Shown here: in pieces, positions 29,001 through 35,690 of the stretch
Numbering within the stretch: position 1 is the stretch's first letter
How the letters are laid out: each line of letters starts with the position of its first letter
From: Olavius algarvensis Delta 4 endosymbiont
GTDB lineage: Bacteria > Desulfobacterota > Desulfobacteria > Desulfobacterales > CAJINA01
Length of the DNA stretch: 64,000 nucleotides
Direction: 5' to 3'
NCBI GenBank assembly: GCA_905176665.1
Contig: CAJINA010000094.1
Span: 21,792-85,791 of the forward strand
The notes under the pieces: model-generated
What the model was told of the DNA's origin: nothing
What the model saw: the letters and a program-made list of their open reading frames with translations, nothing else
The model's database searches: none
Translations under genes and position numbers: made by a program

Positions 29001-29137
29001 AGCGACCTTTTACAGCAGTTAATATCCCTACAGTGGGCGGAGAGTTTTGATTTGACATACAATCCGGAACTTGTCAAATTACAGCGCTGTTGTAAATTAG
29101 TTCACAAAGATTGACACGAATCAGGAGAGCGTGTGAG

Positions 29138-29323
29138 ATGATGGATGAAATTAGAGCGACCTGCCCCGTCTGTAGACGGCCCCTCGTGATGAAACGGACT
29201 TGAACCAGGGTGACTCTGGCCTGCCGGGTATGCGGGCGTGATTTTTCCCTGGAGCAATTTTCCGAAGAGCTGGATGACGAGTTCGAACGACAGTTTGCCA
29301 ATGTGCGGTGTGACCGGTTATGA
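29138..29323 (+). CDS. Dual-CXXC small selenoprotein (in-frame UGA read as Sec)
   Basis: The frame MMDEIRATCPVCRRPLVMKRT-UGA-TRVTLACRVCGRDF... continues to EFERQFANVRCDRL and a TGA at 29321. It is 61 residues if UGA at 29201-29203 (codon 22) is read as selenocysteine. Two CXXC pairs (CPVC, CRVC) and the conserved acidic C-terminus match what I recall as the dual CXXC motif small (seleno)protein family of Desulfobacterales. A hairpin that could be the SECIS lies at 29219. The stop overlaps the start of the pseudouridine synthase gene (ATGA). The function is unknown; a zinc-ribbon-like redox fold is likely. Confidence 0.75.
29219..29237 (+). promoter_or_regulatory. Candidate bacterial SECIS hairpin
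   Basis: GCCTGC - loop CGGGTAT - GCGGGC, a 6-bp stem beginning 15 nt after the UGA with a GGU in the loop. Position and loop agree with known bacterial SECIS elements, but a second hairpin (CCAGGG/CTCTGG) right after the UGA competes. Confidence 0.5.
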
Positions 29324-30024
29324 AACCCATGCGTTTGCAAAAATTCCTTTCTGCTGCCGGGGTGTGTTCCCGCCGGAAAGGGGAAACCCTCATCCAGGTC
29401 GGCCGCGTTACAGTTAACGGAGAGCGGGTTACGACCCTGGGGACCCAGGTTGACCCGGACACGGACCAGGTATCTGTAGATGGCAAACCGGCGATCTTGA
29501 AATCCGATCGCGTTTACCTGGCCCTGCACAAGCCGGAAGGGTACGTCACCTCCTGCGACCATCCCGGTGAGAAAATTGTACTGGATCTGGTGAAAAGCGA
29601 CCGCCGACTTTTTCCGGTCGGACGCCTGGACAAGGAATCCACCGGCTTGCTCCTGCTCACTGATGACGGCCGTATTCACCACCGGTTGTCGCATCCCTCT
29701 TTCGACCATGAAAAAGAATATGACGTGACGGTTGCTAAACCCCTGACACCAGGTGTTTTAAAGAAGCTGGCCAGGGGGGTGGCGATACAGGGCAAGCAGA
29801 CCAGGCCGGCGCAAGTGAAAAAACTTTCCGCCAACCGTTTTCTCATCATCCTCCAGGAAGGCCGCAACCGCCAGATCCGCCGCATGGTGGGCAAGGTGGG
29901 CCATACCGTACAACACCTGAAACGGATTCGCGTGGCCCACATCCAACTGGGCAAGTTGAAAAAAGGCAGCTGGCGGCACCTCACACCCCAAGAGCGAAGA
30001 CAGCTGCTCGAGCTTGTGACGTGA
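29320..30024 (+). CDS. 16S/23S rRNA pseudouridine synthase, RsuA/RluB family
   Basis: A 234-residue enzyme with an N-terminal S4 RNA-binding domain (RLQKFLSAAGVCSRRKGETLI) and the catalytic motif GRLDKESTGLLLLTDDG (Asp). LHKPEGYVTSC and EGRNRQIRRM are further signatures. RluB, RluE, RluF and RsuA cannot be told apart with confidence. The start ATG overlaps the stop of the selenoprotein gene, so translation is probably coupled and depends on UGA readthrough. Confidence 0.92.
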   Translation: MKPMRLQKFLSAAGVCSRRKGETLIQVGRVTVNGERVTTLGTQVDPDTDQVSVDGKPAILKSDRVYLALHKPEGYVTSCDHPGEKIVLDLVKSDRRLFPVGRLDKESTGLLLLTDDGRIHHRLSHPSFDHEKEYDVTVAKPLTPGVLKKLARGVAIQGKQTRPAQVKKLSANRFLIILQEGRNRQIRRMVGKVGHTVQHLKRIRVAHIQLGKLKKGSWRHLTPQERRQLLELVT

Positions 30025-30244
30025 ACGTCCGGCAAGGCCAGGTGAAGGCCCGCGCATGGACGTCCACGTGGCGGCCGGTCCAGGCCAGACACAACCCGAG
30101 CAACGGTAGTACCTATTATTTCAGCCCTAATGGCTTATATTCGGTTAAGCTCCCAACTGCAGCGATTATCATTTCCCACCTCACCCGCGAACTATCCCGG
30201 GCTGATCCTTAATGAGAACCGGTACACCTGTCCGTAAGGTCAAC

Positions 30245-30400
30245 ATGGACAATCATACGCCACAGGTCGCCCGTGCACCCCTGGCAGCGCGCATCATCCT
30301 TTTCCCGATGCTCAGCATCCTTCTGTTTGTCATGGTTATCTATGTGATCTTTTTGCCGGCCCCAACGTACAAAACCGGCCAATCGATAAATTTGACATAA
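30245..30400 (+). CDS. Possible 51-residue single-pass membrane protein
   Basis: The ATG frame MDNHTPQVARAPLAARIILFPMLSILLFVMVIY... has a basic N-terminus, one strong membrane helix (about 17-37) and a short polar tail. No clear ribosome binding site is seen. It lies in the 508-bp gap before arsR, where nothing else is coding. Moderate support from composition only. Confidence 0.4.
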   Translation: MDNHTPQVARAPLAARIILFPMLSILLFVMVIYVIFLPAPTYKTGQSINLT

Positions 30401-30457
30401 TAACGATATGTTAAGTGGGGGGCTCCCAACCGGGGAGGGGAAAAGAGAAAAAACCGC

Positions 30458-30513
30458 TTGACAGGGAGCCCGTCATGCAGTACTTTCATTTCGAAAGTTA
30501 TCGAATTGTAAAA
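30458..30513 (+). promoter_or_regulatory. arsR promoter with candidate operator
   Basis: TTGACA (30458) - 17 bp - TACTTT (30481), followed at 30490-30513 by TTCGAAAGTTATCGAATTGTAAAA. The last matches two sites after the gene (30848 and 30921), so it is a probable ArsR autoregulation site. Confidence 0.55.
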
Positions 30514-30532
30514 AACGTTAACTGGAGCAATC

Positions 30533-30829
30533 ATGGAAACGGCAAAACTGGCCAAAATACTCAAGGCGCTTTCGCACCAGAAACGACTTGAACTCTACCT
30601 TGAGATTGCCCGTCACAACGAGAGCGATTTCGAGGCGGAAGGTTGCGAGTGCTTCATCTGCGATATCATGGAGTCACTCAATATCGGGGCGCCGACCGTT
30701 TCACACCACCTCAAGGAGCTGTCCAATGCCGACCTGATTACGACGGAACGGCGGGGCAAGTTCCTGGTGGCCAGGGCTAAAAAAGAAACCCTGGACGAGG
30801 TCCGCAAGGTCTTGGACATCCTGGACTAA
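30533..30829 (+). CDS. ArsR/SmtB family transcriptional regulator
   Basis: A 98-residue winged-helix repressor. The recognition region is GAPTVSHHLKELSNADLITTERRGKFLVARA. The stretch EGCECFICDIM (three Cys) lies where the alpha-3N metal site ELCVCD is found in ArsR/CadC, so it may sense metalloid, metal or persulfide. It is followed by an exported protein gene with operator-like repeats between them. Confidence 0.88.
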   Translation: METAKLAKILKALSHQKRLELYLEIARHNESDFEAEGCECFICDIMESLNIGAPTVSHHLKELSNADLITTERRGKFLVARAKKETLDEVRKVLDILD

Positions 30830-30847
30830 ATTTTTTTAGGCGAACAG

Positions 30848-30871
30848 TTCGATGGTTATAAAACTATAGAA
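30848..30871 (+). promoter_or_regulatory. Candidate ArsR operator, site 2
   Basis: TTCGATGGTTATAAAACTATAGAA, an imperfect palindrome just after arsR, sharing TTCGATrGTTrTAAAA with the site at 30921. Confidence 0.5.
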
Positions 30872-30908
30872 CAATCAAACTGTATCAGCAAAAGTCCGCC
30901 GAATTTTT

Positions 30909-30940
30909 TTGGACTAATAATTCGATAGTTGTAAAATTTT
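30909..30940 (+). promoter_or_regulatory. Promoter of the exported repeat protein with embedded ArsR operator
   Basis: TTGGAC (30909) - 17 bp - TAAAAT (30932). The spacer holds TTCGATAGTTG, the same motif as the other two sites. Repressor binding here would block RNA polymerase directly. Confidence 0.65.
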
Positions 30941-30973
30941 AAAAAACAACAACAATCCCCAAAGGAGGAAATC

Positions 30974-31372
30974 ATGAAAACCACCATCAAAAAATCAATT
31001 GCTGGAATTATCACCCTGACGACAATTGCATGGGTGTCCGGAAATGCGGCTTTCGCCCAGGATACGCGGCCGGGAAACGTAATTACCAACGCCGACCTGG
31101 CGTTCATCCAGGCCGAACCGACCGGCACTACCACCAGCAGTGAAAAGTCCCAGCCGGCGGGACCGGCTGGCCTGGTCACATCCACTGACCACGCATTTGC
31201 CGCTCAGCCCTATACGCAGACAACGGGCACTCACCGTGTCGCTGCAGCTCCCCAACCAGTCGGTATCATCACCGCGGCGGATTACAACTTCGTTACCACG
31301 GGGCATGCCAAGGGTGTATTCGCGGCTGATAGTGATTTCGCCGATTCAATGGCCGGGCGCCTGGCGAAATGA
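30974..31372 (+). CDS. Exported protein with four degenerate short repeats
   Basis: A 132-residue protein with a Sec signal peptide (MKTTIKKSIAGIITLTTIAWVSGNAAFAQ, cleavage after AFA) and an AAAGGAGG site. The mature part repeats a unit of the form G-[VIL]-[IV]-[T]-x-[AT]-D-x-x-F: NVITNADLAFI, GLVTSTDHAF, GIITAADYNFV, GVFAADSDFAD. I recognise no family. It has no Cys. It appears to be the target of the adjacent ArsR regulator. Confidence 0.75.
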   Translation: MKTTIKKSIAGIITLTTIAWVSGNAAFAQDTRPGNVITNADLAFIQAEPTGTTTSSEKSQPAGPAGLVTSTDHAFAAQPYTQTTGTHRVAAAPQPVGIITAADYNFVTTGHAKGVFAADSDFADSMAGRLAK

Positions 31373-31432
31373 AACATAGAGATGGAAACGGTTTTAAAAT
31401 TTTGAATCCGAGGGGTGGTTTTGAAACCGTTT

Positions 31433-32797
31433 CTAAAGGTCTTTTTTGGGATCAATCCCATACTTCTTTACCCGCTTCCACACGGTTACCCGGCTAACCC
31501 CCAGCTGCCGGGCAGCCGCGGACTGATTGCCGCCGGCCTCCCGCAGCACCTGGATTAAATGGGTCCGCTCATCCAAACAGCCTGGATCGAGGCGGCATTC
31601 GGGGCCGATCGAATCATCGGCATGCACGATTTTTGGAGGCAGGTGGTCAACCCCGATGGCGCCGCTCGGGCACAACACGAAGGCATACTCAATGGTATTT
31701 CTAAGTTCCCTGACATTACCGGGCCACGAGTAGAGGGTCATTTTTTCCAGGGCCTCCGGCGTGAGCCCCAGGATCTTTTTGCCGCTGGCGGTGGCATTGC
31801 GCCGGATGAAATTCCGGGCAATCAACGGGATGTCCTCCCGGCGGTCGGCGAGGGCCGGGCAGTGCAGCGGAAAGACATTGATTCGAAAAAAGAGGTCCTC
31901 GCGAAAATTGTCTGCGGCAATCAGTTTTTCAAGGTTGCGGTTGGTAGCCGAGATGATCCGGACGTCCACCGGAATGGGGCGGTTGTCCCCGACCCGCTCG
32001 ATTTTCTTGTCTTCCAGGACCCGCAAGAGTTTAACCTGCAGCGCCGGGGGGATATCACCGATCTCGTCGAGCAGCAGGGTACCGCCATGGGCGGCTTCGA
32101 AGCGGCCGACCCGGGTCTTGTCCGCACCGGCGAAAGCACCCTTTACATGCCCGAATAATTCACTCTCCAGAAGATTCTCATTCAGCGAGGCGCAATTGAC
32201 CTTAACGAAGGGTTTGTCGCGCCGGGAGCTCTCCCGGTGAATAGCCCGGGCCACCAGTTCCTTACCACTGCCGCTGGGCCCCAGTATCATCACCGGCGTG
32301 TCGGACGGGGCCACATTGTCAATCATGTCGAACAGGCGTTGCACCTGGAGCGACTTGCCCAGGATGCCGTGGTAACCCTCGGTCAGCTGGAACGTCTGTT
32401 TAAGGGTTTTTATCTCCTGCTGCTGGCGGACTGTATCCGTGATATCGGTCAAAGTCTCCACGGCCCCAATTACATTGCCACTGTCGTCTTTCAGCACTTT
32501 GGCATTCTTCAGGACATAGACAGACCGGCGCTCCTTGTTGGTTATCAGACACTTTTTCTCTTTCACATTCTCGGTCACGAACAGCTGGCAAAACTTGTCG
32601 GGGACGGTTGTCCCCAGTAGTTTGCACCCGGTGCAATTCAAGAGTCGGCAGGATTTGCCGATAAGTTCATCGGTGCCGTAGCCGGTAACCCGTTCGGCGG
32701 CCTGGTTGGCGGCCAGGATGATGCCCTGCGGATCCACTACCAGCAAGCCATCCTGCAGGGTATCGACGATGGTTTTCCAGTGTTGGGACACATCCAT
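31433..32797 (-). CDS. Sigma54-dependent activator with Cys-rich PAS domain
   Basis: A 454-residue enhancer-binding protein. Residues about 1-120 are a PAS domain with a Cys-rich stretch ([23 protein letters not shown]) that might bind a metal cluster or sense redox. Residues about 145-375 are the AAA+ domain with GPSGSGKE and DEIGDIPP. The sigma54-contact loop reads GAFAGA rather than GAFTGA. The Fis-type HTH is at about 410-450 ([21 protein letters not shown]). It is divergent from the DsrE/OTR operon and likely controls it through the inverted repeats at 32815. Confidence 0.93.
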   Translation of the reverse strand: MDVSQHWKTIVDTLQDGLLVVDPQGIILAANQAAERVTGYGTDELIGKSCRLLNCTGCKLLGTTVPDKFCQLFVTENVKEKKCLITNKERRSVYVLKNAKVLKDDSGNVIGAVETLTDITDTVRQQQEIKTLKQTFQLTEGYHGILGKSLQVQRLFDMIDNVAPSDTPVMILGPSGSGKELVARAIHRESSRRDKPFVKVNCASLNENLLESELFGHVKGAFAGADKTRVGRFEAAHGGTLLLDEIGDIPPALQVKLLRVLEDKKIERVGDNRPIPVDVRIISATNRNLEKLIAADNFREDLFFRINVFPLHCPALADRREDIPLIARNFIRRNATASGKKILGLTPEALEKMTLYSWPGNVRELRNTIEYAFVLCPSGAIGVDHLPPKIVHADDSIGPECRLDPGCLDERTHLIQVLREAGGNQSAAARQLGVSRVTVWKRVKKYGIDPKKDL

Positions 32798-32814
32798 ATG
32801 TGTTTCTCCAGGAT

Positions 32815-32865
32815 GTTAAGGTGTTAATGGGGATCGTTAACACCTGTTAACATAAACACCTTAAC
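32815..32865 (+). promoter_or_regulatory. Upstream activator sites for the sigma54 regulator
   Basis: GTTAAGGTGTT at 32815 and AACACCTTAAC at 32855 form a perfect 11-bp inverted repeat; between them lies GTTAACACCTGTTAAC. They sit about 85-135 bp upstream of the -24 element, the usual place for enhancer sites, and just before the regulator's own start. Confidence 0.7.
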
Positions 32866-32949
32866 AGCCAAAAGCAACCGTTTTCGGTTTATGTTATAAT
32901 TATAATAAAAATCAAATTGTTATTGCTGTTTTGGTTGAGATATTTTGGT

Positions 32950-32965
32950 TGGCACAGGACTTGCT
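32950..32965 (+). promoter_or_regulatory. Sigma54 (-24/-12) promoter of the DsrE/rhodanese/octaheme operon
   Basis: TGGCACAGGACTTGCT: GG and GC of the two elements are 12 bp apart as required, with only one mismatch to TGGCACGNNNNTTGCW. It is 71 bp before the first gene. Confidence 0.88.
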
Positions 32966-33020
32966 CAAGTTCTATCCAGAAAAGGTTTAACCATATTGTT
33001 AACAGACCGGGGCCGTTTTG

Positions 33021-33305
33021 ATGCACACAGCCGTCATTATAAAAGATAAATCTCAGCAATACGAAGGGTTACGTACCAGCCTGGGATTGCTGCTGTACGG
33101 CGTGCCGGTCCAGATGTTCGTCCTGGACCATGAAATCGAAACGATGGACGAGGCCTACCGTGACAACATGGAATTCATCGATGAAATGGAAGGGGAACGC
33201 TATTCCAACAACTCCAGTAATGTGGAGCACTATGGGTTTAAACACATGACGTTGACCGATATGGCTGCTTTGCTCGACAAGGCTGAAGTGGTGATCCCTT
33301 TTTAA
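33021..33305 (+). CDS. DsrE/TusC-like sulfur-relay family protein
   Basis: A 94-residue protein from the ATG (a TTG lies one codon before). The core AVIIKDKSQQYEGLRTSLGLLLYGVPVQMFVLDHEIE has the beta-alpha-beta start of the DsrE fold, with conserved GLRTSLGLLL helix. No Cys is present, unlike the sulfur-carrying DsrE/TusD, so it would be a structural partner, as TusC is. It is the first gene of the sigma54 operon. Confidence 0.65.
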   Translation: MHTAVIIKDKSQQYEGLRTSLGLLLYGVPVQMFVLDHEIETMDEAYRDNMEFIDEMEGERYSNNSSNVEHYGFKHMTLTDMAALLDKAEVVIPF

Positions 33306-33324
33306 CCGGGTAGTGAATATTAAC

Positions 33325-33498
33325 ATGAAGGTACTGCACATTTTAAAATCAGAGCCGGATGAGTCAGTGGAAAAATTCACAAATGCCCTGGGCACACATC
33401 ATGAAACTTCGGTTGTGGTGCTTTATGAAAAGACACCGGATTGGCAAGCGCTGGTTGATGATATTTTCGAACACGACAAGGTGATTTGCTGGTGGTAG
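33325..33498 (+). CDS. Small DsrH/TusB-like protein
   Basis: A 57-residue protein starting MKVLHILKSEPDESVEKF, ending KVICWW. The start resembles TusB/DsrH and the short length is somewhat less than the usual 90-100, so it may be a reduced subunit. The single Cys lies two residues from the end (VICWW). It overlaps the next gene by 13 bp. Confidence 0.5.
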   Translation: MKVLHILKSEPDESVEKFTNALGTHHETSVVVLYEKTPDWQALVDDIFEHDKVICWW

Positions 33499-33827
33499 CC
33501 AAGGCTGACAAAATACCCGGAACGCTCGGCATCCTGGTATGTTCCGACAAGTATATGAGCCACGTGGTCAATCTGACCCGGGCGGCATATGCCCGGAGCA
33601 AACAGGTCCATATATTTTTCACCGGATCTGCAGTTTTCCTGACCCTGCTGCCGGAATTCAGGGACCTGGTGGGACGGGCGGCTCTTTCCATTTGTGATGT
33701 GAGTTTCCGGGCTTTCGGGCTACACGGACGTGAGGATGAGGTGCCGGGGGTCGGATTCAAAGATTTTGCCACCCAGGCCAAGAATGCGGAACTGATCGAG
33801 ACCATGGAACGATATGTGGTTTTCTAG
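33486..33827 (+). CDS. DsrE-superfamily protein
   Basis: A 113-residue protein starting from a TTG inside the preceding gene (GTG two codons on is an alternative). GILVCSDKYMSHVVNLTRAAYARSKQVHIFFTGSAVFL matches the DsrE/F fold with helix 1 and strand 2; Cys residues are CSDKY and ALSICDVSF. Such Cys can carry persulfide in relatives. It lies 49 bp upstream of the cytochrome-like gene. Confidence 0.65.
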   Translation: MLVVAKADKIPGTLGILVCSDKYMSHVVNLTRAAYARSKQVHIFFTGSAVFLTLLPEFRDLVGRAALSICDVSFRAFGLHGREDEVPGVGFKDFATQAKNAELIETMERYVVF

Positions 33828-33876
33828 AGATAAAAAAATAGCATTAGAATTTAGATACCCAGTAAAGGAGAGAAAA

Positions 33877-34218
33877 ATGAAAAAGATCGTTTTATTGCTG
33901 ACCGTAGTCGCATTTATCTTCACCGGCCTGGCACCCGTGTTCGCTGGACCGGACGGCAACAAGCGCAAGGGCAAATACACATACCGAAAAGTTTACAAGG
34001 CCTGCATGGCCCGCGGAGAAGTAAGTGCACCCAAACCTATCGTGAATCCGGATGCCCACACTCAGGCCGAGTGGACCCAGATTTTCGAGCAGAAGAGTTT
34101 TGACGAATTCAAGTGCGCCCCGGAATGGGAGGCGCTCAACGATAAACAACTGCTCGACATCTACACGTACCTGTGGTCCTTTGCCGCGGATTCACCGACG
34201 CCGGCAAAATGCAAATAG
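33877..34218 (+). CDS. Exported cytochrome-c-like protein lacking a heme-binding motif
   Basis: A 113-residue protein with Sec signal MKKIVLLLTVVAFIFTGLAPVFA and an AAGGAG site. The mature part (GKYTYRKVYKACMARGEVSAP ... KFDEF-KCAPEWEALNDKQLLDIYTYLWSFA...PAKCK) has the layout of small sulfate-reducer cytochromes where the text would be CRSCH; here KACMARG carries only one Cys and no His. The C-terminal LLDIYTYLWSFAADSPTPAKC is well kept. It may be a heme-less docking or sulfur-carrier protein. Confidence 0.7.
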   Translation: MKKIVLLLTVVAFIFTGLAPVFAGPDGNKRKGKYTYRKVYKACMARGEVSAPKPIVNPDAHTQAEWTQIFEQKSFDEFKCAPEWEALNDKQLLDIYTYLWSFAADSPTPAKCK

Positions 34219-34363
34219 GAGTCACCCACAAGGGGCATCTTTTGGCCCAGGGCGGCGTTTTCACTCTTTTGAGATCCTCGGAATAGAGGCGCTATGCCTG
34301 CGGTCTCAAAAGTGTTCAAGCCTTGCCCTGAACCAAAATTTACACCTTGTGAATGACCCCTGA
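34219..34363. repeat. Dispersed palindromic repeat, family B copy 2
   Basis: Begins right after the stop of the heme-less cytochrome-like gene: TCACCCACAAGG / CCTTGTGAATGA arms, CATCTTTTGGCCCAGGGCGGCG, GATCCTCGGAATAG, TTGCCCTGAACCAAAAT. It interrupts the sigma54 operon between two genes and could attenuate or process the transcript. Confidence 0.75.
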
Positions 34364-34432
34364 TCAAATAAAGAACAACGATTAGAAGGATCTGTATTGG
34401 AAGTATTTGTTAACCCTAAACTGGAGGTAAGC

Positions 34433-35563
34433 ATGAAATTCAGCAGATTGACAACCCTGGCAGTCGCTCTGATGCTGCTTGTGGCGGTCGGTTTCGGGTG
34501 TACGGCGACCAAGTCGGCCACCAAGGAGACCCCCAAGAAAGCTGAGGCGGCGGCCGACTGGAGATTTCACGACATTGTCGATGTGAAATTTGTCCAGCAG
34601 TACGCCAAGTTGCCCGTGCCTGAGAATGTCATGATCATCGACTCCCGGCCCAAGCGCCCCAAGTATGACAAGGGCTACATTCCCACTGCAGTGAGCATTC
34701 CGCACAGCAAGTTCGACAAGATGGTCGACAAGCTGCCCAAGGACAAAGACGCGGTGCTCATTTATTACTGCGGCGGCCCTACTTGAAAGCTGAGTCACAA
34801 ATCTGCCTGGAAGGCGGAAAAACTCGGTTACAAGAATGTAAAAGTTTACGAAAACGGATTCCCTAACTGGAAAAAGACAGCTGGCAATTACTATGCGGTT
34901 GAAGTTGCCTACGTAAAGAAAAAAGTAGATGCCGGGGCCAATGTCGTCATCGTGGACTCCCGTCCTACCCGTCCCAAGTATGTCAAAGGTCACACCCCGG
35001 GCGCCGTCAGCATCCCGGACAGCAAGTTCGCCAAGATGACCGGCGACCTGCCCACCGATAAAAGTACGCCGCTGATTTTCTACTGCGGCGGGTACACATG
35101 AAAGCTCAGCCATAAATCCGCCAGGAAGGCGGTAAAACTTGGTTATAAGAATGTGTCCGTATTTGCAGCCGGCTACCCCGCGTGGAAGAAAGCTGCCAAA
35201 TCTGCCCCGGTGGCTGTCAAGGCCGGTAGCGAAGAGGGGACGATCGATATCGCGACCTTCGAGAAGATCATGCAGGAAAACCCGCGCAGTATCATGCTGA
35301 TCGATGTACGCGACAAAGATGAGCACGACAAAGGGACTATCAAGGGCGCCGTGAATATCCCGGTAGACGAACTTGAGGCGAAGATTCCGAGCCTGCCAAC
35401 AGACAAACCCATCGTGTTTGTCTGCGGTGCAGGGGCCCGCAGTGGTGAGTCTTACTACATGGTTCAGGATGTTCGGCCGGAGCTGAAGAAGGTCTACTAC
35501 ATTGAGGGCGAACTGGTCCTCAACAAGGACGGTTCGTTCAAGATCAAAAAGCCGGCTTCCTGA
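34433..35563 (+). CDS. Triple-rhodanese lipoprotein with two selenocysteines (in-frame UGA)
   Basis: A 376-codon frame with ATG after CTGGAGG and two internal TGA codons, at 34784 (codon 118) and 35099 (codon 223). The signal peptide ends in a plausible lipobox (VGFGC). Domains 1 and 2 read YYCGGPT-U-KLSHKSA and FYCGGYT-U-KLSHKSA, so each has the rhodanese catalytic Cys (113, 218) plus Sec five residues on (CX4U). Homologues I recall have Cys there (CGGxxCxLSxKSA). Domain 3 (about 250-370) has VCGAGARSGES, Cys331, without Sec. A stem-loop follows each UGA at the same spacing. It likely handles periplasmic sulfane sulfur or selenium for the adjacent octaheme cytochrome. Confidence 0.85.
34802..34818 (+). 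promoter_or_regulatory. Candidate SECIS for Sec118
   Basis: TCTGCC - TGGAA - GGCGGA, a 6-bp stem with a GG-containing loop starting 15 nt after the UGA. The encoded protein is conserved here, so some of the likeness to the next site is from the protein. Confidence 0.5.
35118..35132 (+). promoter_or_regulatory. Candidate SECIS for Sec223
   Basis: CCGCC - AGGAA - GGCGG, a 5-bp stem with the same loop core and the same distance (16 nt) after the UGA as at the first site. Confidence 0.5.
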
Positions 35564-35589
35564 TTCAGGGCCGCTTTTGTTTTGCGATT

Positions 35590-35620
35590 TGCATCCCGGC
35601 CCACAATCGGCCGGGATGCA
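35590..35620 (+). other. Perfect 12-bp hairpin between rhodanese and octaheme genes
   Basis: TGCATCCCGGCC - CACAATC - GGCCGGGATGCA with no T-run after it. It may be an RNA-processing or stability element that sets different levels of rhodanese and cytochrome, or a weak terminator. Confidence 0.6.
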
Positions 35621-35690
35621 TACGTCCCGGTGTTTAGGGAAAAGTATCAGCAACACCTGTTAAGTTCTCAATAGCGACAAGGATAATTTC

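Noticed and set aside
29074..29709. Leftward 211-codon frame opposite the selenoprotein and pseudouridine synthase genes
   Set aside because: It shows no family character and is a shadow of two well supported genes on the other strand.
34397..34786. Rhodanese gene read as two separate short genes (ending at the TGA at 34786 and starting near 35153)
   Set aside because: The frame is continuous through both TGAs and the protein sequence remains rhodanese throughout, so a single selenoprotein gene is the better reading.
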